From contig NZ_RQFY01000004.1 of the NCBI RefSeq assembly GCF_004769555.1, positions 496,001-560,000 of the forward strand: 64,000 nucleotides of DNA. Reading direction: 5' to 3'. Source of the DNA: Leptospira koniambonensis (GTDB lineage: Bacteria > Spirochaetota > Leptospiria > Leptospirales > Leptospiraceae). Below the pieces are notes generated by a model. It was not told where the DNA came from. It searched no databases and was given only the letters and a program-made list of their open reading frames with translations. Every line of letters starts with the position of its first letter. Positions within the stretch are counted from its first letter, which is position 1. Below are positions 27,901-37,528 of this stretch, one piece after another. The translations under genes and the position numbers were made by a program.

Positions 27901-28575
27901 TTAAGATTCCGGATCTATCTCAAAGTTCGCGATATGATATACTTGTTGAGAACGGGTCATCACAAACTGAAATTGTTTTCTTCTTTCGTTTGGCTTTCCT
28001 TCGTTCAAAACAACATATACGTTCACCCTGGTGATTGGTCTATTATAAGAACCGTAATACTGCACTTGTATGGAATAATTTCCAGGCAGTGCCTTGGACA
28101 TGGTAAAAGTTTCCGGACCATATCCATCCACTACGTCTACGTCTAGATTTCCTCCAGACTTAGTAGAACGATTTGCATAAAAACATTTTTCACCTGTAGG
28201 ATCTAAAACCCAAAGGTCCACATCCGTTGCAGTGTCCCAGGTTAGGACCACTTTGATATCTCGAGGTGGAACAGCAGCGAAGAAGGAAACTTTGTCGCTT
28301 GCATTGCCCGCTTTCACTTCTATCAGATTTGTTCCGGGAGCAACCACAGTGCTTAAGGAAAATTTTCCGCCATGCAAGCGGATCATCTGCGGAATTCCAT
28401 TAATTACAATGGTTGCCTTTTCCAGATTTCCGCTAACAGAACCTGAAACAGTTTGGATCCTCTCCGTAGTAAAACCACCATGGGGAGAATCTATCGTCAC
28501 TGTCTGCGCGAATGTAGCAGATCCAAAAAGTAGAATAGAAGCGATGAGTAAATTATTGACCAACGTTGATTTCAT
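27901..28575 (-). CDS. YfaP-like DUF2135 protein, copy 1
   Basis: A 224-residue protein with a standard signal peptide (about residues 1-23, ending ATFAQ). An N-terminal Ig-like region and a C-terminal DUF2135 domain follow, the latter with DIKVVLTWDTATDVDLWVLD, GEKCFYANRSTKSGGNL and FTMSKALPGNYSIQVQYYG. Its start overlaps the 3' end of the macroglobulin gene by 23 nt. It is the better-conserved copy with respect to a classical signal peptide, and the second copy directly follows. Confidence 0.84.
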   Translation of the reverse strand: MKSTLVNNLLIASILLFGSATFAQTVTIDSPHGGFTTERIQTVSGSVSGNLEKATIVINGIPQMIRLHGGKFSLSTVVAPGTNLIEVKAGNASDKVSFFAAVPPRDIKVVLTWDTATDVDLWVLDPTGEKCFYANRSTKSGGNLDVDVVDGYGPETFTMSKALPGNYSIQVQYYGSYNRPITRVNVYVVLNEGKPNERRKQFQFVMTRSQQVYHIANFEIDPES

Positions 28576-31500
28576 CGTCTGAACTCGCTCCTGTTACTTC
28601 TGAATAATACATTAAGGAAGCTCTGGCAGGGATTACCTTATATTTCCCACCTACTTCTGCTCTGATAAAATATCTTACCTTAAATTCTTTTGTAGGACCT
28701 CCTACAAAGAAGACGGCTCTATCATCATAGATCTGCCGACTTAGATATTCCATCTTCAGATCGCCTGCATAATACTCCGCATCTCTTTGTAAGAAAGAGA
28801 ATCCAGGTAATAAAGAATCTTCTACTTGATAATAAGAATCTAGATCTCCTTCTTTCTGGACGGAAACTTCGACCATTACCAGGTCACCTGGTTGGAATGT
28901 TTTGGATTCCACAGGAGTAATATCATTCGAATCCACTTTTAATTTATAATAGGTTCGTTTTACTTTGATACCATTGGAGTAAGCTTGGATTTTTTTGCTT
29001 CTATCCGTGTAATACAAGGAAGCGGTTGCATAAAGAACAGGCCCATCCTTCTTCAGAACTTGCACCTTGTTCGTTCCGGAACGGATCAACTCAGAAGGGA
29101 TCGGGATCTTATATAATTCTCCCTGCTCCGATTTTGGCGAAAGAGTAACCGTTTTCAAACTGGTACCATTCAATACGATCTCTACATTTGCAGGAGTTTC
29201 AGATTCACGGACAGAAGCTAAAAATTCTGACAACGCCAATACAGCAGCAGATGTATCTCTTGAGTTATTCCAAGCTAACTCGATACGATTGGATAAAAGG
29301 GAAGAAGCAAGATTTGCAAGAATGACCTTATCTTCTCCCAATCGAACTCCCACGCTCAATAGTGCTGAGATAGTTTCGATCCTATCTTCTTCCCAACGAG
29401 GATTTTTTCCATAAGAAGTGAGTTTTAAGAAAGCCTTCTTGCCGAATCCACTGGATTCAACACCTTTTTTAAACCAGGTAGAAGCTTCTGCCTTCTTACC
29501 TTTATTAGCTAAAGTTAATGCAAGAAGTGCTTGTCCATATTGGTTCAGCTTGGAGGAAGATTTCACTAAGCCATCTACAATAGAATCTTCTACATTTCCG
29601 CCTTCACTTAAGGAGAAGATAATATACGCTTTTGCATTCGGGGAAAGATCACCTTTTCCTAAAACATCGTATAAATAAGCTCTGGCCCTATTCAATACTG
29701 GAGCAGAAACTTTGACTCCATTCTTTTGGCTGATCGCTAATCCTCTATAAACATATGCGGACATCAGAACATCACTTTCTACACCACCGTCGAACCAGCC
29801 AAATCCTCCATCAGTGCGTTGGAGTTCCGACACTCTCTTCAGTCCTACATCTATCATCTTAGGAAGTTCTTTTCTAAGTCTTTCGCTGATGAAACCTGCT
29901 TTCTGAGCGGATAAAAGAGGATAGAACCTACTCATAGTTTGTTCCACACACCCATAAGGATAATCCGCAAGATAATCCAAAGATTGTCTCAATGCAGGTA
30001 AGGAAGCAGGGCTGAGTCGAACTTCTAAACGAGGATCTCCTAATTCTTTAGGTGCTTCTAAGTTTAGAACTCCCGAATGTTCTCCTTCTTCCATTCCTAA
30101 ACTATCCGAAATAGTTTTAGGTAATCCCCAAGTTTTAAGTGGGATTTCGGATTTAAGTAAATCTTGGTAGCCAGCTCCTACAGCCAGAATACTGATCTTT
30201 GCTGATTTGGTCTTCGGATCTGCAAGAGTCTGCACATCAAAATGTAGAGATTGATTTTGGCCTGGCTCTAAGTTGATCGTGGTTTCGGAGTTACCTACAA
30301 TTTTTGCGCCTTCTGCTTTTACAGTAACTTTAACTGGAAGTTTGGTTGGAGATTGATTGGAAATCGTAGCAGAAACTTTTTGGGTTTCTCCCTTGATTAT
30401 AAATCTTGGCATTCCTCCTAAGATCATTAGATCTTTTTTAGTAACGAAACTTGTTTGTCCTCTTCCAACTTTTGTATCAGGAGTAACAGCGATCGCAGTC
30501 ACTCTCCAGGAAGTTAAATTATCCGGAAGATTAAAACTAATAGTCGCAGTTCCATCAGGTCCAGTTTTTACTTTTGCATTCCAATAACTTGTATCTTTAA
30601 AACGATCTCGGGCTTGCTCCTCGTTTTTCATTGCTGAATAAACAGAATCCCCCTTTTTACCCAAGGCCAGTTTTAGTCTTTTATTCTCAGAATAACCAAA
30701 GAACTTATAAGCAGATGCCAAAGTAGTCTGCACGTTATTTCTTCTTGGATGATAGAAGAATGTTCCTATATTAGGGGTCTTCTCCTCTTTGATCTGGTAG
30801 ATAGCTTCGTCAACTATAGCGAGAGAAACTTCTGCAGAAACTCCAGCACCACCAAGGCCAGTTGTTTTTAAACGGACCTCTGCTTTATCGCCTGGACGAT
30901 ATACTTTGCGCCCTGGTTCCAGACCAACTTTCAGGAACTTCTGCTCCGGAGGAGCGACCACTCTTACTTGGCTTTTATAAACATCATTACCTGAAAACTG
31001 AACTGCAGATAATGTAAAGTTCGGACTCATCTCCGCAGTGATTGGAACTGCATATTTCAATGCATTCCCTTTCATCTTCACCACTTCTTTTTTGAAGATA
31101 CGATTTCCTTCTAAGGTAAGAATCATGTGCCCGTTGGATACAGGACTTAGGATTAAAACTTCTGCGGTATCTCCCACAGAATAAATATCCTTACCAGGCT
31201 TGAGAGTAATATCTTTGAAAGGAATTTCGATAGAATCAGAAACGGAAGAAGCCCAGAAGAATGTTTCAGACTTTGTAGTATTTCCACTCGGGTCCTTTGT
31301 TTCTGCGACTAAAACAAATTGTCCTCTTTTAGGAATTGTGAAAGAAGCAGTCCCAACGCCAGAAGCAGAAGTCACTACAGACAAGGAAGAAATTTTAGAA
31401 CGATTTGCTTCTCTTACGAATTGAATATCTCTATTATAAAGAATAAGATCTACATTTCGGTTTCCCACCATTTTCTGGCGTTCTATATCGCTCAAAGTTT

Positions 31501-33172
31501 TATCATAAGCGATCAAATTTACCGTTAACTTTGCTTCTTTACCTGGCTCATAAACTGAATTATCTTTAGAGATCCTAACAAAGAATGCGCTTCGATTTAC
31601 GGAGAAGGAAGCGGATCCATCCAAGGTCATATCCTCGGCTTGAACAGAAGCAATGATTGTATAAACAGAATCTGCATCTGATTTATCCGGTTTAAAGCTG
31701 ATAGAATATTGCCCTTTAGAATCTAATTTTCCTTTTCCATCCAAGACTAACTCTTGTTTATCGCTTTGACCTGATTGTTCCAAATAATCGGAAGAAGCGT
31801 CAAAATTGATCGTTCCGACAGGAGAATAATCGAATTTAGGTCTGCGGAATACTCTATAAGCAACCTCTTGTCCTGCAACCGGTTGACCGTAATAATATCT
31901 GGCCTTTACAAGAGCGTTTACTTCTTCTTTTTGTAAATAATTGGATTTAGGAACGGATACTGAAACGAGGAATGTAGGTTTTTTATAAGCCTCTACTGCA
32001 AATTCAGTTTGGAAAGTTTTATCACGGAAATTTAATATAAGAGAATAATTTCCAAGAGTTGTATTTTCAGATTCAGGGACTACAAATTCTCCTGAAAAAG
32101 TTCCATTGTCTCCTGAGATATTGATAGGAACACTCGGGATAGAAGTTTCTCCCTGTTCACTTGCAACCGCGATTACACCAGCACCGGAAATAGTTCTATA
32201 ATCATCTTGGGAGAAGTTTCTAACAATTCCCTTAAAGTAAACAGTATCTCCCGGTCTATACACAGGGCGATCTGTATACATATAGGCTCTCGGCCCACCT
32301 TCTCCATAAAAGGAACTGGAATAAAATTCAGGATCGGAAACTGAATATTCTCCATTCTTATGAGCGAGAACTAAACCTTTTACAGGACTTCTTCCTTTAT
32401 AAAAGTAAGTTCCATCGGCGCCTGTCTTCCCTGTTTGGAATGCTTGTCCATTCTCTAAATTGAAAAGAGTAAGATCCACATCTGAAACTGGCTCTCCACT
32501 ATCTTTGCGGCCCACATATACGAATGTCTCTGCATCAGATTGTTTTACTAAAAAGTTTAAACCTGATTTGATCAGAATTGTATAAGCCAATTGAGATCCG
32601 GAAACACCTTCTACAAGATAAACACCATTGTCTCGGATCGGAACAGGCACCCTACGATAGGCCCAAAAAGAAGTAACAGTAGGAATGGAGAATGTAGCGA
32701 CCAATTCCTGGTCTTTTAAAATAGCTGGGACAGCAAGAGGTTTATAGTCATTAGGTCTTTCATAATCAATTCCTAATGTTTTTTTAAGCTCGGACCTTGT
32801 CTTGGAATTGAATTCTTTTCTAGCAACTTTGCGGAAATCATTCCTGAATTTATCAACAGTTCTTGTAAAAAGTGCAATTGGATTCCCGAATGCTCCGTCA
32901 TTATTCTCCTGGACCAATCTTTCTTTTACTTTTTTGGTCAAGAACGCTTGAGGATCTGCAATCTTATAAACTCTGAACTCGTAATTTACGGTTCCATTCC
33001 CTTCCAGATTTACATATGCATTTTCACCAGAACCAAAACTTCTGTCCGTTCCAAGATAAAATGCAGCTGAACCGAATAAATTCGGTTTCACATAAAATAA
33101 TCCTAATGCAGAGATCAAAATTGCGAGAAAAGAGAATATTATCTTTTTACGATCCGATACACGAGTTCTCAT
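28553..33172 (-). CDS. Membrane-anchored bacterial alpha-2-macroglobulin with CVEQ thioester
   Basis: A 1539-residue protein with a short cytoplasmic start and one membrane anchor (about residues 10-27). A chain of macroglobulin-type beta domains follows, including YMYTDRPVYRPGDTVYFKG near residue 300, VYEPGKEAKLTV and GRKVYRPGDKAEVRLKTTG. A SFNLPDNLTSWRVTAIAV motif near 880 is typical of the family. The thioester domain contains YGCVEQTMSR with Cys1075 and Gln1078. Bacterial homologues (E. coli YfaS/YfhM, P. aeruginosa MagD) lie in the periplasm and are thought to trap proteases. There is no lipobox, so anchoring is by the N-terminal helix. Confidence 0.93.
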   Translation of the reverse strand: MRTRVSDRKKIIFSFLAILISALGLFYVKPNLFGSAAFYLGTDRSFGSGENAYVNLEGNGTVNYEFRVYKIADPQAFLTKKVKERLVQENNDGAFGNPIALFTRTVDKFRNDFRKVARKEFNSKTRSELKKTLGIDYERPNDYKPLAVPAILKDQELVATFSIPTVTSFWAYRRVPVPIRDNGVYLVEGVSGSQLAYTILIKSGLNFLVKQSDAETFVYVGRKDSGEPVSDVDLTLFNLENGQAFQTGKTGADGTYFYKGRSPVKGLVLAHKNGEYSVSDPEFYSSSFYGEGGPRAYMYTDRPVYRPGDTVYFKGIVRNFSQDDYRTISGAGVIAVASEQGETSIPSVPINISGDNGTFSGEFVVPESENTTLGNYSLILNFRDKTFQTEFAVEAYKKPTFLVSVSVPKSNYLQKEEVNALVKARYYYGQPVAGQEVAYRVFRRPKFDYSPVGTINFDASSDYLEQSGQSDKQELVLDGKGKLDSKGQYSISFKPDKSDADSVYTIIASVQAEDMTLDGSASFSVNRSAFFVRISKDNSVYEPGKEAKLTVNLIAYDKTLSDIERQKMVGNRNVDLILYNRDIQFVREANRSKISSLSVVTSASGVGTASFTIPKRGQFVLVAETKDPSGNTTKSETFFWASSVSDSIEIPFKDITLKPGKDIYSVGDTAEVLILSPVSNGHMILTLEGNRIFKKEVVKMKGNALKYAVPITAEMSPNFTLSAVQFSGNDVYKSQVRVVAPPEQKFLKVGLEPGRKVYRPGDKAEVRLKTTGLGGAGVSAEVSLAIVDEAIYQIKEEKTPNIGTFFYHPRRNNVQTTLASAYKFFGYSENKRLKLALGKKGDSVYSAMKNEEQARDRFKDTSYWNAKVKTGPDGTATISFNLPDNLTSWRVTAIAVTPDTKVGRGQTSFVTKKDLMILGGMPRFIIKGETQKVSATISNQSPTKLPVKVTVKAEGAKIVGNSETTINLEPGQNQSLHFDVQTLADPKTKSAKISILAVGAGYQDLLKSEIPLKTWGLPKTISDSLGMEEGEHSGVLNLEAPKELGDPRLEVRLSPASLPALRQSLDYLADYPYGCVEQTMSRFYPLLSAQKAGFISERLRKELPKMIDVGLKRVSELQRTDGGFGWFDGGVESDVLMSAYVYRGLAISQKNGVKVSAPVLNRARAYLYDVLGKGDLSPNAKAYIIFSLSEGGNVEDSIVDGLVKSSSKLNQYGQALLALTLANKGKKAEASTWFKKGVESSGFGKKAFLKLTSYGKNPRWEEDRIETISALLSVGVRLGEDKVILANLASSLLSNRIELAWNNSRDTSAAVLALSEFLASVRESETPANVEIVLNGTSLKTVTLSPKSEQGELYKIPIPSELIRSGTNKVQVLKKDGPVLYATASLYYTDRSKKIQAYSNGIKVKRTYYKLKVDSNDITPVESKTFQPGDLVMVEVSVQKEGDLDSYYQVEDSLLPGFSFLQRDAEYYAGDLKMEYLSRQIYDDRAVFFVGGPTKEFKVRYFIRAEVGGKYKVIPARASLMYYSEVTGASSDDEINVGQ

Positions 33173-33182
33173 TCTGAAATTC

Positions 33183-34145
<963 letters not shown>

Positions 34146-34640
34146 TCAGTAACCTAATGCCTTTCTGATCTTTTCCGGAATATCCTCAAACTTAGGATAT
34201 TTATGTTTTTTACCATCCGGGAAAATAACATAATAAGTTCCATTCAGAACTTCCATATAATAATTTCCCTTCTTCTTTTGTCCTATAGAAGACTTGTCCA
34301 TCTCCTTTACCATTGCCTGGTATCTAGAAGGAAGTTCCTGCCAAGAACCATAAACTTGGATCTCTCCCGCATGATTCACAGTGTACATTCCATTCTCATG
34401 CATGATCTTGATCCCGTTATAATCAAAAACTTCTAGAACATTTACTTTAGGTTCTTTCTTTTTGGGTTTTTCATTCGGATCAAAACTCATAGGTTCATCC
34501 GAAGGAATATTATATTGAACTACTGATTTTGAATCGTGTCTTCTGTTTCTAGTGAGGAGTATATAAAGATAGGAAAGGCCGGACAAAGCCAGTGCAGCAA
34601 AAATCAGATAATCAAAATGTCTGGCTATCCATCCCATCAC
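34146..34640 (-). CDS. Small single-pass membrane protein with duplicated C-terminal motif
   Basis: 164 residues with one N-terminal membrane segment (YLIFAALALSGLSYLYIL), a Lys/Pro-rich linker near 55-68, and two similar units. The first unit is NGMYTVNHAGEIQVYGSWQE; the second is NGTYYVIFPDGKKHKYPKFE. Each is followed by L/I-P and a basic helix. This suggests an internal duplication of a small domain facing the periplasm. The family was not recognised. ATGA overlap with the upstream lipoprotein and 21 nt to the DUF1175 gene place it in the macroglobulin operon. Confidence 0.75.
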   Translation of the reverse strand: MMGWIARHFDYLIFAALALSGLSYLYILLTRNRRHDSKSVVQYNIPSDEPMSFDPNEKPKKKEPKVNVLEVFDYNGIKIMHENGMYTVNHAGEIQVYGSWQELPSRYQAMVKEMDKSSIGQKKKGNYYMEVLNGTYYVIFPDGKKHKYPKFEDIPEKIRKALGY

Positions 34641-34966
34641 TTCAATCTATACTCGATGGCCTTGCATGCAAAGGGAACTGGATCTCCTGCTTGGATCCAA
34701 AAGCTACATTTTTCGAAAGCGACGGAAGCAACACAATTATCAACATCCTTCTTCCTTTGTTTTCCAGGAACTAAAGATGTGATCTGTCTGCTTGATCCGC
34801 ATTCCGCATCTTTTGCTGCGTAAGCTACCATGATCTTAGTTCCTGCTTCTCCGAAAGTATAAAAATCGTCGTCCACATTGGAACAATTCGACAAACCGAG
34901 AGTTAAGATTATAAGAAGAATTAGGCCCTTGCAGGCAGTTCTAAAACTTAAAGAGTTAAATTTCAT
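34637..34966 (-). CDS. Small lipoprotein, Cys-rich
   Basis: The start is set at the ATG at 34966 rather than an upstream in-frame codon, because it directly precedes the hydrophobic leader. The lipobox is LGLSNC with Cys28 as the expected lipidation site. The mature part is about 80 residues with four further cysteines (AECG, DNCV, EKCS, FACK) that could form two disulfides. The gene overlaps the stop of the upstream lipoprotein by 11 nt and the next gene's start by 4 nt. Function unknown. Confidence 0.75.
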   Translation of the reverse strand: MKFNSLSFRTACKGLILLIILTLGLSNCSNVDDDFYTFGEAGTKIMVAYAAKDAECGSSRQITSLVPGKQRKKDVDNCVASVAFEKCSFWIQAGDPVPFACKAIEYRLK

Positions 34967-35528
34967 GCTCCGGCTTCTTAGGTGGTAATAATCGTATTTT
35001 TTCATCCAAAGGAAGATCTACTTCTCCGAAAACGGTTTTGTATCTCACAGTTCCTTTCATTCTCAAATTCGGATCTTTTCCAGCGACCAGGCTCGTGACT
35101 ACTAAAATTCCAAGTAATAGTTTATCCTGGTTTTCTCTCTTTTCAAAGCTTGTTTCTATCCTGAGTTGGACAACAGTTTTAGAAAAAGCAGGGACTTCTG
35201 TTTCTTCTTCCGAAATTACCCTGGCTAACTCAGCTTCTTGTCCGTCCTTGCCAGAAGCAATTACACCAAGATCAAATCTATAAATTTTAACGGAAGAATC
35301 ATTCGGGTTCTCTATTTCCAGCTTAGAGGTCATTACAATCTTGGGAGAAGGTGGAAAAGGTTGTAGTTCTACCCTTTCCGTTTTGGTTTCCAAAATTTTA
35401 AACTTACAAGACTGTAGTTTTCTAACATTCTGCTTTAGATCTAATAAACAGGAGCTGAAGACTAAACCAGCTCCCAAAATTAAGATCCAAGGTCGGAACA
35501 TTTTAAACGTACTGGATGGAATTCCCAT
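34956..35528 (-). CDS. LEA14-like (WHy-domain-like) lipoprotein
   Basis: The start is the ATG at 35528, which overlaps the upstream stop (TGATG) and has GGGAG 5 nt before it. The lipobox is LVFSSC with Cys27. The mature protein has the beta-sandwich pattern of LEA type 2/WHy domains: VMTSKLEIENPNDSSVKIYRFDLGV, then VPAFSKTVVQLRIET. Such domains are envelope stress or docking proteins of unclear function. Family assignment is by pattern. Confidence 0.72.
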   Translation of the reverse strand: MGIPSSTFKMFRPWILILGAGLVFSSCLLDLKQNVRKLQSCKFKILETKTERVELQPFPPSPKIVMTSKLEIENPNDSSVKIYRFDLGVIASGKDGQEAELARVISEEETEVPAFSKTVVQLRIETSFEKRENQDKLLLGILVVTSLVAGKDPNLRMKGTVRYKTVFGEVDLPLDEKIRLLPPKKPEHEI

Positions 35529-36559
35529 CAAAGCTCCCAACCGTTGGAAATAAGGACCTTTCCTCTAGTCATATTATTTGCATATTCTTGGATCGCTTTG
35601 TCCGCTTCTTTGAGTGGAAACTTAGCAGCAATCTCAGTTTGGAATTCCTTCTTTCCTAGAAGAGAACGGATCTCTGAAGTGATCTTCCAAATTTTGAAAG
35701 GATTCTGCCCCGGCATCCAAGAAGAAAGCCAGTAACCTTCTATTTTTTTGTCCTGAAAAATACCAAGACCTGCGTGAAATGAGATCGGCTCTTCTGATAA
35801 TGCACCATAAACCACACATTTGCTGCCGTAAGGCATAGCGGCCAATGCTCTTCCTGGAAGCTCTCCTGCAACTGCATCCAACAAAATGGTAGCATTCAGT
35901 TTATTAGAAAGAACTCTGAGTTCTCTATCAAAATTCGGAGAGCTGGAATCCAATACATGTTCAGCGCCCATAGATTTAAGAAGATCAACTTGTTCTTTTC
36001 TTCTCACCACCTGAATTCCTTGGATCCCTTTTTTATTGGCGAGCCTTAATAACATTCTTCCCAAAGCAGAAGCTGCAGCGGTTTGAATATAAGCCTTATG
36101 TTTTTCTCGGACGACTTGGTCGAGTAAAGCCCAAGCAGTGATAGGGTTTACGAATAAACAAGCTCCTTGTTCTAAGCTTACATCTTTCCCTAAAGTAAAA
36201 CAAGAATACGCATCAGTGATCATATACTCTGCATAAGGTCCATCACCTTTATTTGGAGCAACACATGCAACAGGTTTGCCAACAAGCGAATTCGCTCTCC
36301 AACCACCACCACTTGCAATCACTACACCGCTTCCTTCAAAACCAGGAACCACAGGAAGTTTTTTCTTAATTCCGTAAAGCCCTCTCATGAACATTAGGTC
36401 GGATGGATTGATGGAACCGGAATGGATCTTAAGTAAAACCTCTCCCTTCTTTAAGGGTTTAAGTTCTTTTTCTACTATCTTAGCTCTTCCAGGTTCGTTG
36501 CTGTATTCTTTCAATTCGTATGCAAGATACGATTTTGGTATTTCGAATTTTTTTGCCAT
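35528..36559 (-). CDS. Zinc-independent MDR-family alcohol dehydrogenase/quinone oxidoreductase
   Basis: A 343-residue medium-chain reductase. It has a GroES-like N-terminal part (EVLLKIHSGSINPSDLMFMRG and PVVPGFEGSGVV) and a nucleotide-binding part near AAASALGRMLLRLANKKG. The usual GHE catalytic zinc motif is replaced by PGFEGSG, so it belongs to the zinc-free quinone reductase/enoyl reductase branch and probably uses NADPH. The substrate is unknown. It is the second gene of the long leftward operon, 12 nt after the ferredoxin gene. Confidence 0.87.
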   Translation of the reverse strand: MAKKFEIPKSYLAYELKEYSNEPGRAKIVEKELKPLKKGEVLLKIHSGSINPSDLMFMRGLYGIKKKLPVVPGFEGSGVVIASGGGWRANSLVGKPVACVAPNKGDGPYAEYMITDAYSCFTLGKDVSLEQGACLFVNPITAWALLDQVVREKHKAYIQTAAASALGRMLLRLANKKGIQGIQVVRRKEQVDLLKSMGAEHVLDSSSPNFDRELRVLSNKLNATILLDAVAGELPGRALAAMPYGSKCVVYGALSEEPISFHAGLGIFQDKKIEGYWLSSWMPGQNPFKIWKITSEIRSLLGKKEFQTEIAAKFPLKEADKAIQEYANNMTRGKVLISNGWEL

Positions 36560-36571
36560 TTGATTACCCTC

Positions 36572-36892
36572 TCACTCTTCGTCCTTTAATGTCAGATGCC
36601 GGATCGCTTCCGGTTTATTTTCTAGTATATGATTTTGTATGAATGCTTCCGCGTCTTCTTGAGTCTTAATAGAAAACCAAAGACCTTCCGGATAAGAAAC
36701 CTGCACAGGACCTAACTCACAACGATCCAAACATCCTGATTTTTGGATACGGATCTTACCTTTTAATCCAAGTTCTTGTACTCTCTTTTTCATATAAGCG
36801 AGTAATTGAGGAGATCCTTTCGGACCACAAGAAGGTCTCTCTCCTTCTGCTCTGACATTCTCGCAGACAAAAACATGCTTATCAAAATACAT
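36572..36892 (-). CDS. Thioredoxin-like [2Fe-2S] ferredoxin
   Basis: 106 residues. Four cysteines in the spacing of the thioredoxin-fold 2Fe-2S ferredoxins are seen: HVFVCENVRAEGERPSCGPKG and KSGCLDRCELGP. The fold is the one found in clostridial-type and NuoE-like ferredoxins. It presumably carries electrons for a reductase; the adjacent MDR gene is a candidate partner. It is the first gene of the operon that ends with the macroglobulin system. Confidence 0.9.
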   Translation of the reverse strand: MYFDKHVFVCENVRAEGERPSCGPKGSPQLLAYMKKRVQELGLKGKIRIQKSGCLDRCELGPVQVSYPEGLWFSIKTQEDAEAFIQNHILENKPEAIRHLTLKDEE

Positions 36893-37054
36893 CCGGGCTT
36901 GCCTTTCCTCCTAATTTCCTATATAGGCAAAAGCTTTGAACCCATTTTTTCAGCGATTAGTTTGAAGCTCTAACGGTTGCCAGAACCTAAAAAAGATTTT
37001 TTTATGGTCTAAGAGGCTCGATTCCCGAGTATTTACTCATATTTGGAGAATAGG

Positions 37055-37528
37055 ATGAAACGTTCCGTAATACTAATTTTATTATCTTCACTATTATATT
37101 CCCTTTCCTTCTGCAAAAAAGAAGAGAAGCCTGTATTAGAGACTGAAAAACCACTTTTCGAAAAAGTTTTGTCGGAAAACGATAAGATAATTCAATTTCT
37201 CTTAACAACGGAGAGTGTGTCTCCGGATGTAAGTGGATTGATTTCTTCCTTAAATTCTTTGGGAGAAGCAAAAGGTGGCTTGGAATCTTCTACACTAGAA
37301 ATGAAGAATGTATTGGAAGGGGCAAAATCCTCGGATGTGAGAATATCCTTTGAGGCCTATTCCAAGTTCAGCGAAGTTTTAGCGAGTACAATGAAGATAC
37401 ATGGACTACAGTCTGGAAGAAACCGTTTCTATTGTCCAATGGTCAAAAAGACATGGGTGTTTTCCGGAATGAAAATCCTGAATCCATACGCTCCGGATAT
37501 GCGTGATTGTGGTGACCTTATTCCCTGA
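37055..37528 (+). CDS. Lipoprotein with DUF3347-like heavy-metal-binding C-terminus
   Basis: The ATG at 37055 has GGAG 6 nt upstream. The lipobox is SLSFC with Cys20. After a helical region the C-terminus reads NRFYCPMVKKTWVFSG, NPYAPDM and RDCG. This matches the YYCPM-W-NPYxGxxMxxCG pattern of DUF3347 domains found on copper/heavy-metal efflux adaptors, in which Cys and Met would bind Cu(I). No efflux genes lie next to it. Assignment is from the motif pattern. The gene overlaps the start of the next. Confidence 0.72.
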   Translation: MKRSVILILLSSLLYSLSFCKKEEKPVLETEKPLFEKVLSENDKIIQFLLTTESVSPDVSGLISSLNSLGEAKGGLESSTLEMKNVLEGAKSSDVRISFEAYSKFSEVLASTMKIHGLQSGRNRFYCPMVKKTWVFSGMKILNPYAPDMRDCGDLIP

